Numbered from the stretch's first letter, positions 1-7,068 are shown. The stretch is DNA of 10,791 nucleotides from Spirochaetales bacterium (GCA_027077185.1 JALTGJ010000210.1:1-10791), one strand, 5' to 3'. The notes: generated by a model not told the origin, from the letters alone. A program made the numbers and translations.

Positions 1-1
1 C

Positions 2-199
2 TACGATAGAGAAATTGCTGTTTTGGTTAGAAAATATCTGAGTACTGATGAGGATTATAAACGACTACTGGATGCAGGGTTACCTCCGACTCTTAAGGCT
101 CTTCCCAATAAAGAGTGGGGTAGTTCTGAATTGATTTCTACAGAATTAGTAGAAAAATGGTTAAAGAGGTTAAAAAAAATAACTTATAACCTCCTGTAA
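2..199 (+). CDS. C-terminal fragment of unidentified protein
   Basis: An open frame enters from the left edge and runs 65 codons to a TAA at 197-199; its start lies outside the window. The other two forward frames are closed early (a TAG at 7-9 in frame 1, a TGA in frame 3 near 40), which supports this frame as coding. The visible tail is hydrophilic and looks alpha-helical, beginning YDREIAVLVRKYL and ending in a basic stretch with KWLKRLKK. No signal peptide, membrane segment or family motif can be seen in this part. I do not recognise the family and assign no function. It is followed by about 170 nt of noncoding DNA containing an inverted repeat, so it probably belongs to a separate transcription unit from the sugar genes. 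Confidence 0.6.
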   Translation, partial: YDREIAVLVRKYLSTDEDYKRLLDAGLPPTLKALPNKEWGSSELISTELVEKWLKRLKKITYNLL

Positions 200-287
200 A
201 ATACTAATCTGCAATATAATGCAGTACACAGGCTTATGCTATGTATCCCCCTTTTAGAATTGGGGGGGCTATATTGCGCAGTGTATT
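200..287. repeat. Nested inverted repeat after the first gene, possible terminator/structured 3' end
   Basis: Three nested complementary segments share one axis: AATAC (200-204) with GTATT (283-287), GCAATATA (211-218) with TATATTGC (270-277), and CCCCC (247-251) with GGGGG inside a G7 run (262-268). The outer arms start directly after the TAA of the upstream gene. There is no U-tract after the structure, so it is not a classical intrinsic terminator. It could be a terminator of another type, a 3'-end protecting fold, or a degenerate element. The pairing is seen in the sequence; the role is a guess. Confidence 0.4.
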
Positions 288-314
288 ATTCATATATTAG
301 ATAAGAACTGCTAT

Positions 315-320
315 TATAAT
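315..320 (+). promoter_or_regulatory. Possible -10 element for the orphan binding-protein gene
   Basis: A perfect TATAAT lies 52 nt upstream of the GTG start at 373. No good -35 hexamer sits at 16-18 bp; the region there is only AT-rich (CATATATTAG). If used, the transcript would begin near 327 with a leader of about 46 nt. In AT-rich DNA this match alone is weak evidence. Confidence 0.3.
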
Positions 321-372
321 CAAAAATGTGAGACAGCGCAAATAGCTTGTACACGAGGAGGATTGATCGACA

Positions 373-1677
373 GTGAATAGATTAGTTATAGCTGTGACAG
401 CTCTGCTGTTGGTTTTTCCCTGTTTTCTGTCTGCAGGAGGCAGGGAGGAAGAATCTGGTAAAAATGATCCTGTTGTTTTGGAATTTTGGACTCATGAGGA
501 TCCCAACCGGGATGCTTTGGAAAATAGATATATAGAAGAGTTTATAACTGCCCATCCAAAGGTGGTAATAAACAGAGTTACATACTCGTCAAAAAAAATA
601 TTTGAGCTTGTATTAACTGCTTTTGCTGCTAATGCAGGGCCGGATATTTTTAATATGCAGATTGAACAGGCATACTCCTATATTATCAATGGTAGAGTTG
701 CTCCTGTGGATTATTTATCTGCCGGGTATGCAGATGCAGGGGATATGATTGGACAGTATATGGATGGTTCTCTCGATTCTGTTATTGTTAACGGTGATAT
801 CTACGGGATACCTCTGGAGTTGAATAATTGGGCAATCTATCTAAATAAGAGAATATTTGCTGATGCCGGGTTTAACGCCGAGAAGGATTTTCCGCAGACA
901 TGGGAAGAGCTGGCTGATATTTCGGAAAAATTAACAATAAGGGATGGACAGATAATAACCCGACGGGGTTTTGATTTTAGATATCCCTATTATTTAATTT
1001 CAATGGTACCTATGGTCGAACAGTTGGGTGGAAAACTTATTAGTGATGATGGTAAAACTGCTATTATTGGAGATAATGCCTGGATTAGTTTTCTCAGCTA
1101 CATGCAGGAGTGGGGGGTAAATGGCCGAAACCTTGGATCTCCTACCTATAGAAATGCACGGGAACTGTTTAATATGGATAATAATGAGATTGGAATGTGC
1201 CTGTCAGGGCTCTATCAGGGGGCTCGTATTCGTAGTGAAAACAGAGAATTTTATGATAGTGGTGACTGGTTAGTTGTTCCCTTTCCTGTTTTTGAAAATG
1301 CAGTTAATGATACTGCCTGCTCATTCTATGGGCAGTATTATATGGTAAATGCTGATAATTCCGACAAAGATATCAAAACAGCCTGGGAATTTATAAGTTA
1401 TATGATGAGCCATGAGGAAGAATATTTAAAAGAGGTAAATATAGTTCCTCCAACCAAAAAGCTGATGAAATCTGAAACATTTAAGAAAGTGCCGTATTCT
1501 AATGTTTTTATGAGTGAACTTACCAGAGCCCATGTTGTGTATACAGCTGAGAACGGTGCTAAAATGGAAGAGCTGATAAAAGAAGCCGTTGAATCAGTTA
1601 TGTTATCCGGTATTTCTCCAGTTCAGGCATATGCGACTTTGAAAGTTAAAGCACAGGAATTACTGGATGATTACTAA
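373..1677 (+). CDS. Extracellular sugar-binding protein (ABC family 1), orphan
   Basis: This 434-residue protein is a family 1 extracellular solute-binding protein (SBP_bac_1, carbohydrate type), expected in the periplasm or on the outer face of the inner membrane. The start is GTG: an in-frame TGA at 364-366 excludes longer forms, and AGGAGG at 356-361 lies 11 nt upstream, a rather long spacing. Residues 1-21 form an export signal ending FLSA before GGREEE. The only Cys there (17) follows a Pro, so it does not make a proper lipobox. The mature part begins VVLEFWTHEDPN, the usual first strand of the family, and PDIFNMQ near residue 95 and GIPLELNNWAIYLNKRIF near 145 are typical. It is a distant paralogue of the binding protein at 5665. 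No permease follows. Instead it runs into the convergent regulator gene with a 4-nt overlap, so it may serve a permease elsewhere or present ligand to the neighbouring sensor kinase. Confidence 0.9.
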   Translation: MNRLVIAVTALLLVFPCFLSAGGREEESGKNDPVVLEFWTHEDPNRDALENRYIEEFITAHPKVVINRVTYSSKKIFELVLTAFAANAGPDIFNMQIEQAYSYIINGRVAPVDYLSAGYADAGDMIGQYMDGSLDSVIVNGDIYGIPLELNNWAIYLNKRIFADAGFNAEKDFPQTWEELADISEKLTIRDGQIITRRGFDFRYPYYLISMVPMVEQLGGKLISDDGKTAIIGDNAWISFLSYMQEWGVNGRNLGSPTYRNARELFNMDNNEIGMCLSGLYQGARIRSENREFYDSGDWLVVPFPVFENAVNDTACSFYGQYYMVNADNSDKDIKTAWEFISYMMSHEEEYLKEVNIVPPTKKLMKSETFKKVPYSNVFMSELTRAHVVYTAENGAKMEELIKEAVESVMLSGISPVQAYATLKVKAQELLDDY

Positions 1678-2474
1678 AATTTTGAATCTTTCTGGTTAAG
1701 ACCATTCAGATAATCCCTTGGGGATACACCGATATATTTGCGAAATGTTCGGCTAAAGTAACTCATATCCCGGAATCCAGTCTCCCGTGCTATTTCATTG
1801 ATTCTTTTTTCGCGATCCTTCATAAGTTCCAGTGTTTTTTTTAATCTATGGAATCGTAAGTATTCGATAAATGAGTAGCTTGTTTTTATCCTGAAAAGCC
1901 TTGAGAGATAGCTCTCACTTATTCTTATATATTCTGCGGCATCCCTAAGTGAAATATCGGTGGAAAAATTGTTTTTTATATAATCAATAGCCTTACCCAC
2001 ATAGAAATCCTGCTTGTCTCCCTCTGGCGGCTGAGCGTATTCTTTAAAAGGGGAGTTTGGAATAACTGACTCATAATCAGCATTAATGACTTTTTGTTCA
2101 ATTCTTTTTTTTAGCAGTTCTCTTGATATTCTATCAAGGGCAGCATAAAACTCCTCATCGTCAACTGGTTTAACTATGTAATCTTTTACTCCCAGGCGTA
2201 TGGCTTGGTGGGCGTAGGAGAAATCACTGTGTCCTGTAAGTATAAGAGCTGCAGGGGGCTGAATTTTTTTAAGCATTTCTATCCCATCCTGTCCGGGCAT
2301 TCTAATATCGGTTACAACAATGTCAGGTTTTAGGGTCCGTATTAGTTTTTCGCCTAATATTCCATTATCAGCTGAACCAATAACTTCGCAGAAAAATCTG
2401 TCCCATGGTGTTGTTAGAACAATCTCGTTTCGAATCAGCTCTTCATCTTCCACTATCAGAACTTTAAGCTTCAT
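1674..2474 (-). CDS. YesN-type response regulator with AraC DNA-binding domain
   Basis: This 266-residue cytoplasmic protein joins a receiver domain (about 1-120) to an AraC/XylS helix-turn-helix domain (about 160-260). The receiver has its full set of active residues: acidic pocket E9/D10, phospho-acceptor D56 in VVTDIRMPG, T80 in LILTGHSD and K102-P103. The C-terminal part shows both HTH units, with SLRDAAEYIRISESYLSRLF and then INEIARETGFRDMSYFSRTF before the final KYIGVSPRDY. The start ATG overlaps the end of the kinase gene by 11 nt, so the two are translated in a coupled way and form a cognate pair. At 266 residues it is on the short side for YesN proteins, whose linkers are often longer. 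Its likely target is the divergent region 5399-5664, which carries a 10-bp-phased direct repeat. Its TAG stop shares 4 nt (CTAA) with the convergent binding-protein gene. Confidence 0.93.
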   Translation of the reverse strand: MKLKVLIVEDEELIRNEIVLTTPWDRFFCEVIGSADNGILGEKLIRTLKPDIVVTDIRMPGQDGIEMLKKIQPPAALILTGHSDFSYAHQAIRLGVKDYIVKPVDDEEFYAALDRISRELLKKRIEQKVINADYESVIPNSPFKEYAQPPEGDKQDFYVGKAIDYIKNNFSTDISLRDAAEYIRISESYLSRLFRIKTSYSFIEYLRFHRLKKTLELMKDREKRINEIARETGFRDMSYFSRTFRKYIGVSPRDYLNGLNQKDSKF

Positions 2475-4182
2475 TGAATATTGTCTCCCTTTTGCTCATG
2501 TGTATTGTTACAGCTGAATAACTCTTTTTCCTTGAATATGTTAATCCTGCATTTTCTCCATAGTATAGTTTTAATCGCTGGTTGACATTATAAAGACCTA
2601 TTCCTTTTTGTCCTTCCAGGGCATTCTGCCAGACTTCTTCACTTAGACCTAAACCATTATCTCTAATTATCAATCTGAGAGGATTCAACTGTCCTGTAAT
2701 ATGTATTGTTTTCTCGCCAGTGAGCTTTTCCAGACCATGGATGACTGAGTTCTCCACAATCGGCTGTAAGATAAGCCGTGGGATTACTATTTTCTTCAGT
2801 TCCTGGTTAACCTGTATTTTCCAATTAAAGTTGGGTCCATAACGAATTTTTTGAATTTGCAAATATCCTTCTACCAGTTTTAAACTTTCTTCAACTGTGG
2901 TAAATTCCTCTTTTGAATCAATGGAATTTCGAAGGAGTTTTCCAAGCTGGGTCACAATAGTTGTAATGTCCTCCACTCCGTGCAATTTGGAAATAGCTTT
3001 TACTGTATTTAGGGTGTTGTATAGAAAATGTGGGTTAATCTGGGATTGCAGAGCATGCAGTTCTGCTGTACGAAGGGCTTTTTCTCTCTTAACTCTTGCA
3101 TCTATAAGGGATTGGATTTTTGATGCCATTTTATTAAACCCATGGAACAAAATTTCGAACTCATCTTCCTTGTAGTTTTCCACCTGGACAGATAAATCCC
3201 CTTTTTCCATTTTTTTCATAGCATCGACAAGAAGCAGTACAGGGCTGGTGATCTTTTTTGCCAGTACAAAAGCCAGTAATGATGAAAGTATTAAACCGGC
3301 AATTGAAATAATAAAGATAATTCTGGTGAGGAGCAGCAGATTTCTTGTTACGGTTCCATACCGGAGAGTTCCGGCAAGGGTCAGCTCTTCGGGATTTAAT
3401 GGGGCGTATGCAATCAGGTTCCCGTTAGAGGTAAAAACTCCTGATTCTCCTATAGGAACCTGCCATCCCAGATCGGAGAAGTTGCCGTATATCCCCTCTC
3501 TGAAAAGACTTGTAAATTTATAGTTGATATTATCCAGGAGGTATATATCAGAGAAGAATCCTGCGTTTGTAATTTCCAGGGCTTTGCCAAGAGCTTCGGT
3601 ATTTAGATCTGTTATAATGTAACCCTTCCTGTTTTCATCCAGTTTTAAAAGATGGAAAAGGGAGAGTGCCACTCTGTCCCCTCTGGGACTTACAAAGCTT
3701 TCAACGATTGGAAAAGTGTTCCTGTTTTTTTTAAGTTTTATATACGTAGTTAAAGATTGCTCGGAAGAGTTTGGGTTGTAGATAGCCGGGAGAACGTGGG
3801 TAGAGTAGATTCGGTCTCCTTTTTCAGTAAGCAGATGAACAGAAGCATCCTCGATTTTGCCGGAAATACCTTTGTAAAGAGTTTGATAGAGTAGAGAAAG
3901 TTCCTCCTTGTCGGGGGGTTTCGGAGCAAAGAGAGCATCTGTAATCAGATGGTTCCGGGATAAGCGAAGAGCAGCCTCCCTGTAACCGGTAACTATTGTA
4001 TTTACATTATTCACCAGCAGCTCCATTCTCCCTTTTGACTGATTATTATAGGTATCTTCAATCATTCGGGTGGAAAAGAGAATTGTGAAAGTGCCCAGGA
4101 GAATTACCTGGATAAGTCCTGTCAGAAGCAGTGATAAAAATATTTGTATCATGAATCTACGGGGTATAATATTTTTAAACAC
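2464..4182 (-). CDS. YesM-type sensor histidine kinase
   Basis: This is an inner-membrane sensor kinase of the His_kinase (PF06580)/LytS-YesM class. In the 572-residue form a first membrane helix lies at about 13-36, an extracytoplasmic sensor domain at 37-280, a second helix at 282-307 and a HAMP linker at 308-360. The phospho-acceptor region is LHALQSQINPHFLYN (His about 385). It is followed by an N-box (QPIVENSVIHG, about 473-483), a G1 motif (IRDNGLGL) and a G2 motif (GIGLYNVNQRL), so the ATPase domain is intact. I chose the GTG at 4180-4182, which overlaps the nagA stop by 8 nt and has AGGAAG/AAGAGAG upstream. An ATG at 4213-4215 would add 11 residues but has no ribosome binding site, and an ATG at 4150-4152 lies almost at the first helix. 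The gene lies between nagA and the regulator with overlaps at both ends. Confidence 0.9.
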   Translation of the reverse strand: MFKNIIPRRFMIQIFLSLLLTGLIQVILLGTFTILFSTRMIEDTYNNQSKGRMELLVNNVNTIVTGYREAALRLSRNHLITDALFAPKPPDKEELSLLYQTLYKGISGKIEDASVHLLTEKGDRIYSTHVLPAIYNPNSSEQSLTTYIKLKKNRNTFPIVESFVSPRGDRVALSLFHLLKLDENRKGYIITDLNTEALGKALEITNAGFFSDIYLLDNINYKFTSLFREGIYGNFSDLGWQVPIGESGVFTSNGNLIAYAPLNPEELTLAGTLRYGTVTRNLLLLTRIIFIISIAGLILSSLLAFVLAKKITSPVLLLVDAMKKMEKGDLSVQVENYKEDEFEILFHGFNKMASKIQSLIDARVKREKALRTAELHALQSQINPHFLYNTLNTVKAISKLHGVEDITTIVTQLGKLLRNSIDSKEEFTTVEESLKLVEGYLQIQKIRYGPNFNWKIQVNQELKKIVIPRLILQPIVENSVIHGLEKLTGEKTIHITGQLNPLRLIIRDNGLGLSEEVWQNALEGQKGIGLYNVNQRLKLYYGENAGLTYSRKKSYSAVTIHMSKRETIFNEA

Positions 4183-5398
4183 GACTCTCTTGCTTCCTGT
4201 ATAATATTTTACCATTTACAATAGTCAGTGATGTTTTGTATTGACTGTTGAAGCCGGTAATATCTGCATTAAAACCGGGAATCAGGAAGCCCTTTTTTTT
4301 ATCAATCCCCAGAATTCGTGCAGGATTTGCTGTGGCAAACAGGATTGCATCTTCAAGAGTTATTCCCCAGGATACCAGGTTTTTGATACCCTTCAGCATG
4401 GTCAGAGATGACCCGGCGATCACATCATCTTTTTTCTTGATAAAAATATTGTTCTTTAAATATACTTCCTCTTTGTTGGCCATCATTGGGCCTTTTTTCT
4501 GCATTGTTGGTCCCAGTGCATCTGTAACAAGTACTATTTTATCAACTGGTTTGTCACGGTACAGTAGTTTTATTAGAGCAGGATGGACATGGTATCCATC
4601 TGCAATAATTTCGCAGGAAATTTCAGGATGAATGAGAATGGCACCTACACATCCCGGATCTCTGTGATGGAGCTTTCTCATAGCATTAAAAAAATGGGTG
4701 GAATGGAGAATTCCTGCCTGCATCCCTTCAAGCATATTTTCGTAGGTTGCATTTGTATGACCTGCAGCAAGTTTTATCCCTTTTTTGGTGCAGTAGATTG
4801 CCAGCTCTCTCATATTTTTTAATTCTGGTGCAACTGTCATAATGGAAATATTGCCCTCACTTATTTCTCCATATTCGTGCATCAACTCCATATTGACATT
4901 CTTAAGTGCTGATCGTTCCTGAGCTCCTATTTGATCCCTTGAAATGAAAGGTCCTTCAAGATGCAAACCTTCAATATGTGCACCCTCCTCTTTACCCATT
5001 GCCATGATTCCGGCTTTTATTGCTGACTTATGATATTTCTCTTTTTGGGTGTATATAGTCGGGCAAAATGTTGTTACGCCGTAAGGAATAAGCTGTTTTG
5101 AAATTTCAAGGTATGATTCCTCTGTCCCGTCAGAAGTCTCAAATCCTCCAAAGCCGTGTATATGTGTATCGATAAATCCGGCACAAAGGTAATTCCCTCC
5201 CATGTCTATATAGTGGGTATTTTCGGGAAGAATTATTTTATTGAATCGTTCTTTACCCACTACATCTTCAATAATACCATCCTTTACAATTAAAGCACCC
5301 TCGGGAATTGTCATGATTCCTGTGAAAATATTGGCATTTTTAATACAAATGGTATCTTTCATTTGTGTAATATTATGTGAAACCTGGTTACTTTTCAA
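4175..5398 (-). CDS. nagA: N-acetylglucosamine-6-phosphate deacetylase
   Basis: NagA hydrolyses N-acetylglucosamine-6-phosphate to glucosamine-6-phosphate and acetate in the cytoplasm, the committed step of GlcNAc use. The 407-residue protein is an amidohydrolase-fold enzyme of about the usual length (near 380). The key residues are present: HxH in DTHIHGFGG (H79, H81), metal ligand E148 in LHLEGPF, H214 in AAGHTNATYE, H235 in STHFFNAM and catalytic D293 in LVTDAL. The conserved DGYHVHP is at 267-273. The start is a TTG at 5396-5398 with GAGG six nt upstream; the first ATG (codon 13) has no such site, so the N-terminus carries about 12 extra residues before KDTICIKNANIF. It is the first gene of an operon with the kinase and regulator downstream, an arrangement linking the regulators to amino-sugar catabolism. 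No nagB or GlcNAc kinase is in the window. Confidence 0.93.
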   Translation of the reverse strand: MKSNQVSHNITQMKDTICIKNANIFTGIMTIPEGALIVKDGIIEDVVGKERFNKIILPENTHYIDMGGNYLCAGFIDTHIHGFGGFETSDGTEESYLEISKQLIPYGVTTFCPTIYTQKEKYHKSAIKAGIMAMGKEEGAHIEGLHLEGPFISRDQIGAQERSALKNVNMELMHEYGEISEGNISIMTVAPELKNMRELAIYCTKKGIKLAAGHTNATYENMLEGMQAGILHSTHFFNAMRKLHHRDPGCVGAILIHPEISCEIIADGYHVHPALIKLLYRDKPVDKIVLVTDALGPTMQKKGPMMANKEEVYLKNNIFIKKKDDVIAGSSLTMLKGIKNLVSWGITLEDAILFATANPARILGIDKKKGFLIPGFNADITGFNSQYKTSLTIVNGKILYRKQESRV

Positions 5399-5403
5399 TT
5401 TTT

Positions 5404-5409
5404 TCCTCT
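5404..5409 (-). promoter_or_regulatory. Ribosome binding site deciding the TTG start of nagA
   Basis: On the minus strand AGAGGA is followed by an A-rich spacer and then TTG; GAGG ends six nt before the start codon. The alternative ATG 36 nt downstream has only AATATTACACAA before it, so the non-ATG start is better supported. Confidence 0.65.
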
Positions 5410-5520
5410 ATTTTATAGATTTTTTTATTTTACAGGCTTTTATTAGTATTTTCAGGTAAAAAGTACACATAGTCCAGACAATTGGCAGTTAAATATCAAA
5501 ATTGTTATAGTTTTTGAAAA

Positions 5521-5536
5521 ATTGACTTATATTGAC
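5521..5536 (+). repeat. ATTGAC direct repeat, 10-bp period, candidate regulator site
   Basis: ATTGAC occurs at 5521-5526 and again at 5531-5536, exactly one helical turn apart, in the 266-nt gap between the divergent nagA and importer operons. The second copy contains the putative -35 of the importer promoter. AraC-type response regulators bind direct repeats beside or over the -35, so the YesN-like protein of the nagA operon is the obvious candidate binder. The repeat is visible; the binder is inferred. Confidence 0.4.
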
Positions 5537-5558
5537 CCGCTGATTTTTATTGTATAAT
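5532..5558 (+). promoter_or_regulatory. Probable promoter of the sugar importer operon
   Basis: TTGACC (5532-5537) and a perfect TATAAT (5553-5558) are 15 bp apart. The overlapping TAATAA (5555-5560) gives a 17-bp spacer. Either reading puts the start of transcription around 5565-5567 and leaves a leader of about 100 nt before the ATG at 5665. The short spacer for the better -10 would fit a promoter that needs an activator. No equally good promoter was found for nagA on the opposite strand, although that side is very AT-rich. Confidence 0.5.
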
Positions 5559-5624
5559 AATCCTATTCTTGAACCAACAACAGACAGACCGGATATGTTT
5601 CTGAATTATTTACATTGTTTAACC

Positions 5625-5641
5625 CCGGTTCGTTGAACCGG
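5625..5641 (+). promoter_or_regulatory. Perfect 7-bp hairpin/palindrome before the importer ribosome binding site
   Basis: CCGGTTC-GTT-GAACCGG is a perfect inverted repeat with a 3-nt centre. It ends 13 nt before the GGAGG of the binding-protein gene and is followed by seven A's. It stands out as GC-rich in an AT-rich spacer. As RNA it would be a tight stem-loop in the leader; as DNA it could be a repressor operator downstream of the promoter. A further TTGAACC copy lies at 5569-5575, which slightly favours a protein-binding role. Confidence 0.5.
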
Positions 5642-5664
5642 AAAAAAATATTTTGGAGGAAAGT

Positions 5665-6984
5665 ATGAAAAAACTTTTATTACTTTTAGTTCTTATAGTT
5701 TCTGCCGGTATGCTGTTTGCAGCTGGTGGTAAAGAAGCTGCTCCCCCTGCGGCAGATGAACCTATAGTTCTGGAATACTGGATGTGGGATCCTAATTTTG
5801 CAGAGCAGGAACAGGCAATGATTGACAGATATGAGGCGGAGCATCCCAATGTTACCATTAATCTCACTGCCCTCGATCCAAAGAGTTACTGGACTAAACT
5901 GGCAGCAATGGCAGCTTCAAAACAGATGCCGGATGTTTTTAATATGCATCCCAATTCAGTTGAAGATTTTGTAGATCAGGGAGCTCTTCTTGATCTTACG
6001 GATATGATCAAAAAAGATTTTAACAAAGATGATTATTTCTGGAGTGTAATGGATTCCAGCTTTGGTGTAAAAGGACGATACTATGGTGTTCCTTTTGCAT
6101 GGGTTGGTTCAGTTATGTATTATAACAAGGATATGTTTGACAAGTACGGTGTAGCATATCCAACAGAAGGCTGGGACTGGGATGAGTTTCTTGAGAAATC
6201 AAAAGCTTTGACCAAAGATCTTGATGGAGATGGTAAGACTGATCAGTGGGGATATTCTGTCTTCTCAAGATATGCTGTTTATGATGGATGGCTTCTACAA
6301 AATGATGGTGATTATCTGAATAGAGAAAAATTAACTTTTGATCCTGATGCAAATGCAAAAGAAGCAATTCAGTTTGTATATGATCTTGCAAATAAATATA
6401 ATGTGGCTCCTCATCCAAAAGACTACGACCTCGACAAAAAGAAAATTAAACTTATGTTTCAGCAGGAAAAATCAGCAATGATATCTGAAGGAAGCTGGAA
6501 TATTAAATTTATGCGACAGGATATGAAAGCTGATTTTGACTGGGATATAGCTTATTTTCCAAGAGGACCTCACTGGAAAGAAGATACTATGCATGCCTGG
6601 GCCGATGGAATTTCAATTCCTGCAACATCAAAAAATCCTGAAGCAGCCTGGGACTTTATAAAATATATACTACAGAGACCTGCTGCAGATTATTACCCCG
6701 GTAAGGTTCCATTCTACAAAAAAGAAGCTCTTTCTCCTGAATGGGATGATTTTGCATCCAGAGGCCTCCCTCCTGAACATAAAACTCTTATTCTTAAGTA
6801 TGGTGAAAATGCGAAACATTTCTATACTAAATACTGGAAATTCTGGAGAGGATATGCAAGTGCAGAAGGTTCTGGTTTAAGTGAATTTATCGATGCTTCA
6901 CTTAACGGTGATATGACTCTGGATGAGTTCTATTCTGAAGCTGATAAACAGATGAATAAAATGCTCGATAAAGCTTATCGCTAG
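5665..6984 (+). CDS. Sugar ABC importer, extracellular solute-binding protein
   Basis: This 439-residue family 1 sugar-binding protein is the substrate receptor of the importer encoded with the next two genes. The start is the ATG at 5665 with GGAGG five nt upstream. An in-frame TTG 12 nt earlier lies inside that ribosome binding site and is not used. Residues 1-19 or 20 are an export signal (MKKLLLLLVLIVSAGMLFAA) followed by GGKEAAPPAADE. There is no lipobox Cys, a pattern seen in spirochaete binding proteins. The mature part starts IVLEYWMWDPNF. QMPDVFNM is near 87-94, and DLDGDGKTDQWG at 185-196 resembles a calcium-binding loop found in UgpB/MalE-like proteins. Many aromatic residues (WKFWRGY near the C-terminus) fit a sugar ligand. 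The exact sugar cannot be read from sequence; divergent nagA suggests an amino sugar or chito-oligosaccharide. Confidence 0.93.
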   Translation: MKKLLLLLVLIVSAGMLFAAGGKEAAPPAADEPIVLEYWMWDPNFAEQEQAMIDRYEAEHPNVTINLTALDPKSYWTKLAAMAASKQMPDVFNMHPNSVEDFVDQGALLDLTDMIKKDFNKDDYFWSVMDSSFGVKGRYYGVPFAWVGSVMYYNKDMFDKYGVAYPTEGWDWDEFLEKSKALTKDLDGDGKTDQWGYSVFSRYAVYDGWLLQNDGDYLNREKLTFDPDANAKEAIQFVYDLANKYNVAPHPKDYDLDKKKIKLMFQQEKSAMISEGSWNIKFMRQDMKADFDWDIAYFPRGPHWKEDTMHAWADGISIPATSKNPEAAWDFIKYILQRPAADYYPGKVPFYKKEALSPEWDDFASRGLPPEHKTLILKYGENAKHFYTKYWKFWRGYASAEGSGLSEFIDASLNGDMTLDEFYSEADKQMNKMLDKAYR

Positions 6985-7012
6985 GAATTAGTGTAAGTTG
7001 ATTAAAACTATG

Positions 7013-7037
7013 AGAGTCGGAGATTTTCTCCGACTCT
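7013..7037 (+). repeat. Strong 11-bp hairpin between binding-protein and permease genes
   Basis: AGAGTCGGAGA (7013-7023) and TCTCCGACTCT (7027-7037) are perfectly complementary around a TTT loop. The next bases are GTCATCCC, with no T-run, so it is a poor intrinsic terminator. Placed 28 nt after the binding-protein stop and 31 nt before the permease ATG, it most likely protects the 3' end of a processed binding-protein mRNA or partly attenuates transcription. This would give more receptor than permease, as known for the E. coli malE-malF gap. Confidence 0.8.
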
Positions 7038-7068
7038 GTCATCCCAATTAAGCTTTAAGGAATATTAT

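Noticed and set aside
84..93. CTCCGACTCT identical to one arm of the 7013-7037 hairpin
   Set aside because: It lies in a coding frame, lacks the second arm and is only 10 nt; treated as chance.
2897..3523. Forward open frames inside the kinase gene
   Set aside because: They are antisense to conserved kinase motifs and show no family resemblance.
4180..4215. ATG at 4213-4215 as the kinase start
   Set aside because: It would overlap nagA by 41 nt and has no ribosome binding site; the GTG at 4180-4182 fits the coupled overlap better. The choice remains moderately certain.
5653..5664. TTG at 5653 as the start of the importer binding protein
   Set aside because: It lies within the GGAGG ribosome binding site of the ATG at 5665, which begins a canonical signal peptide.
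7013..7037. Reading the hairpin as a rho-independent terminator
   Set aside because: No T-run follows on the plus strand, and the downstream permease genes have no obvious promoter of their own.
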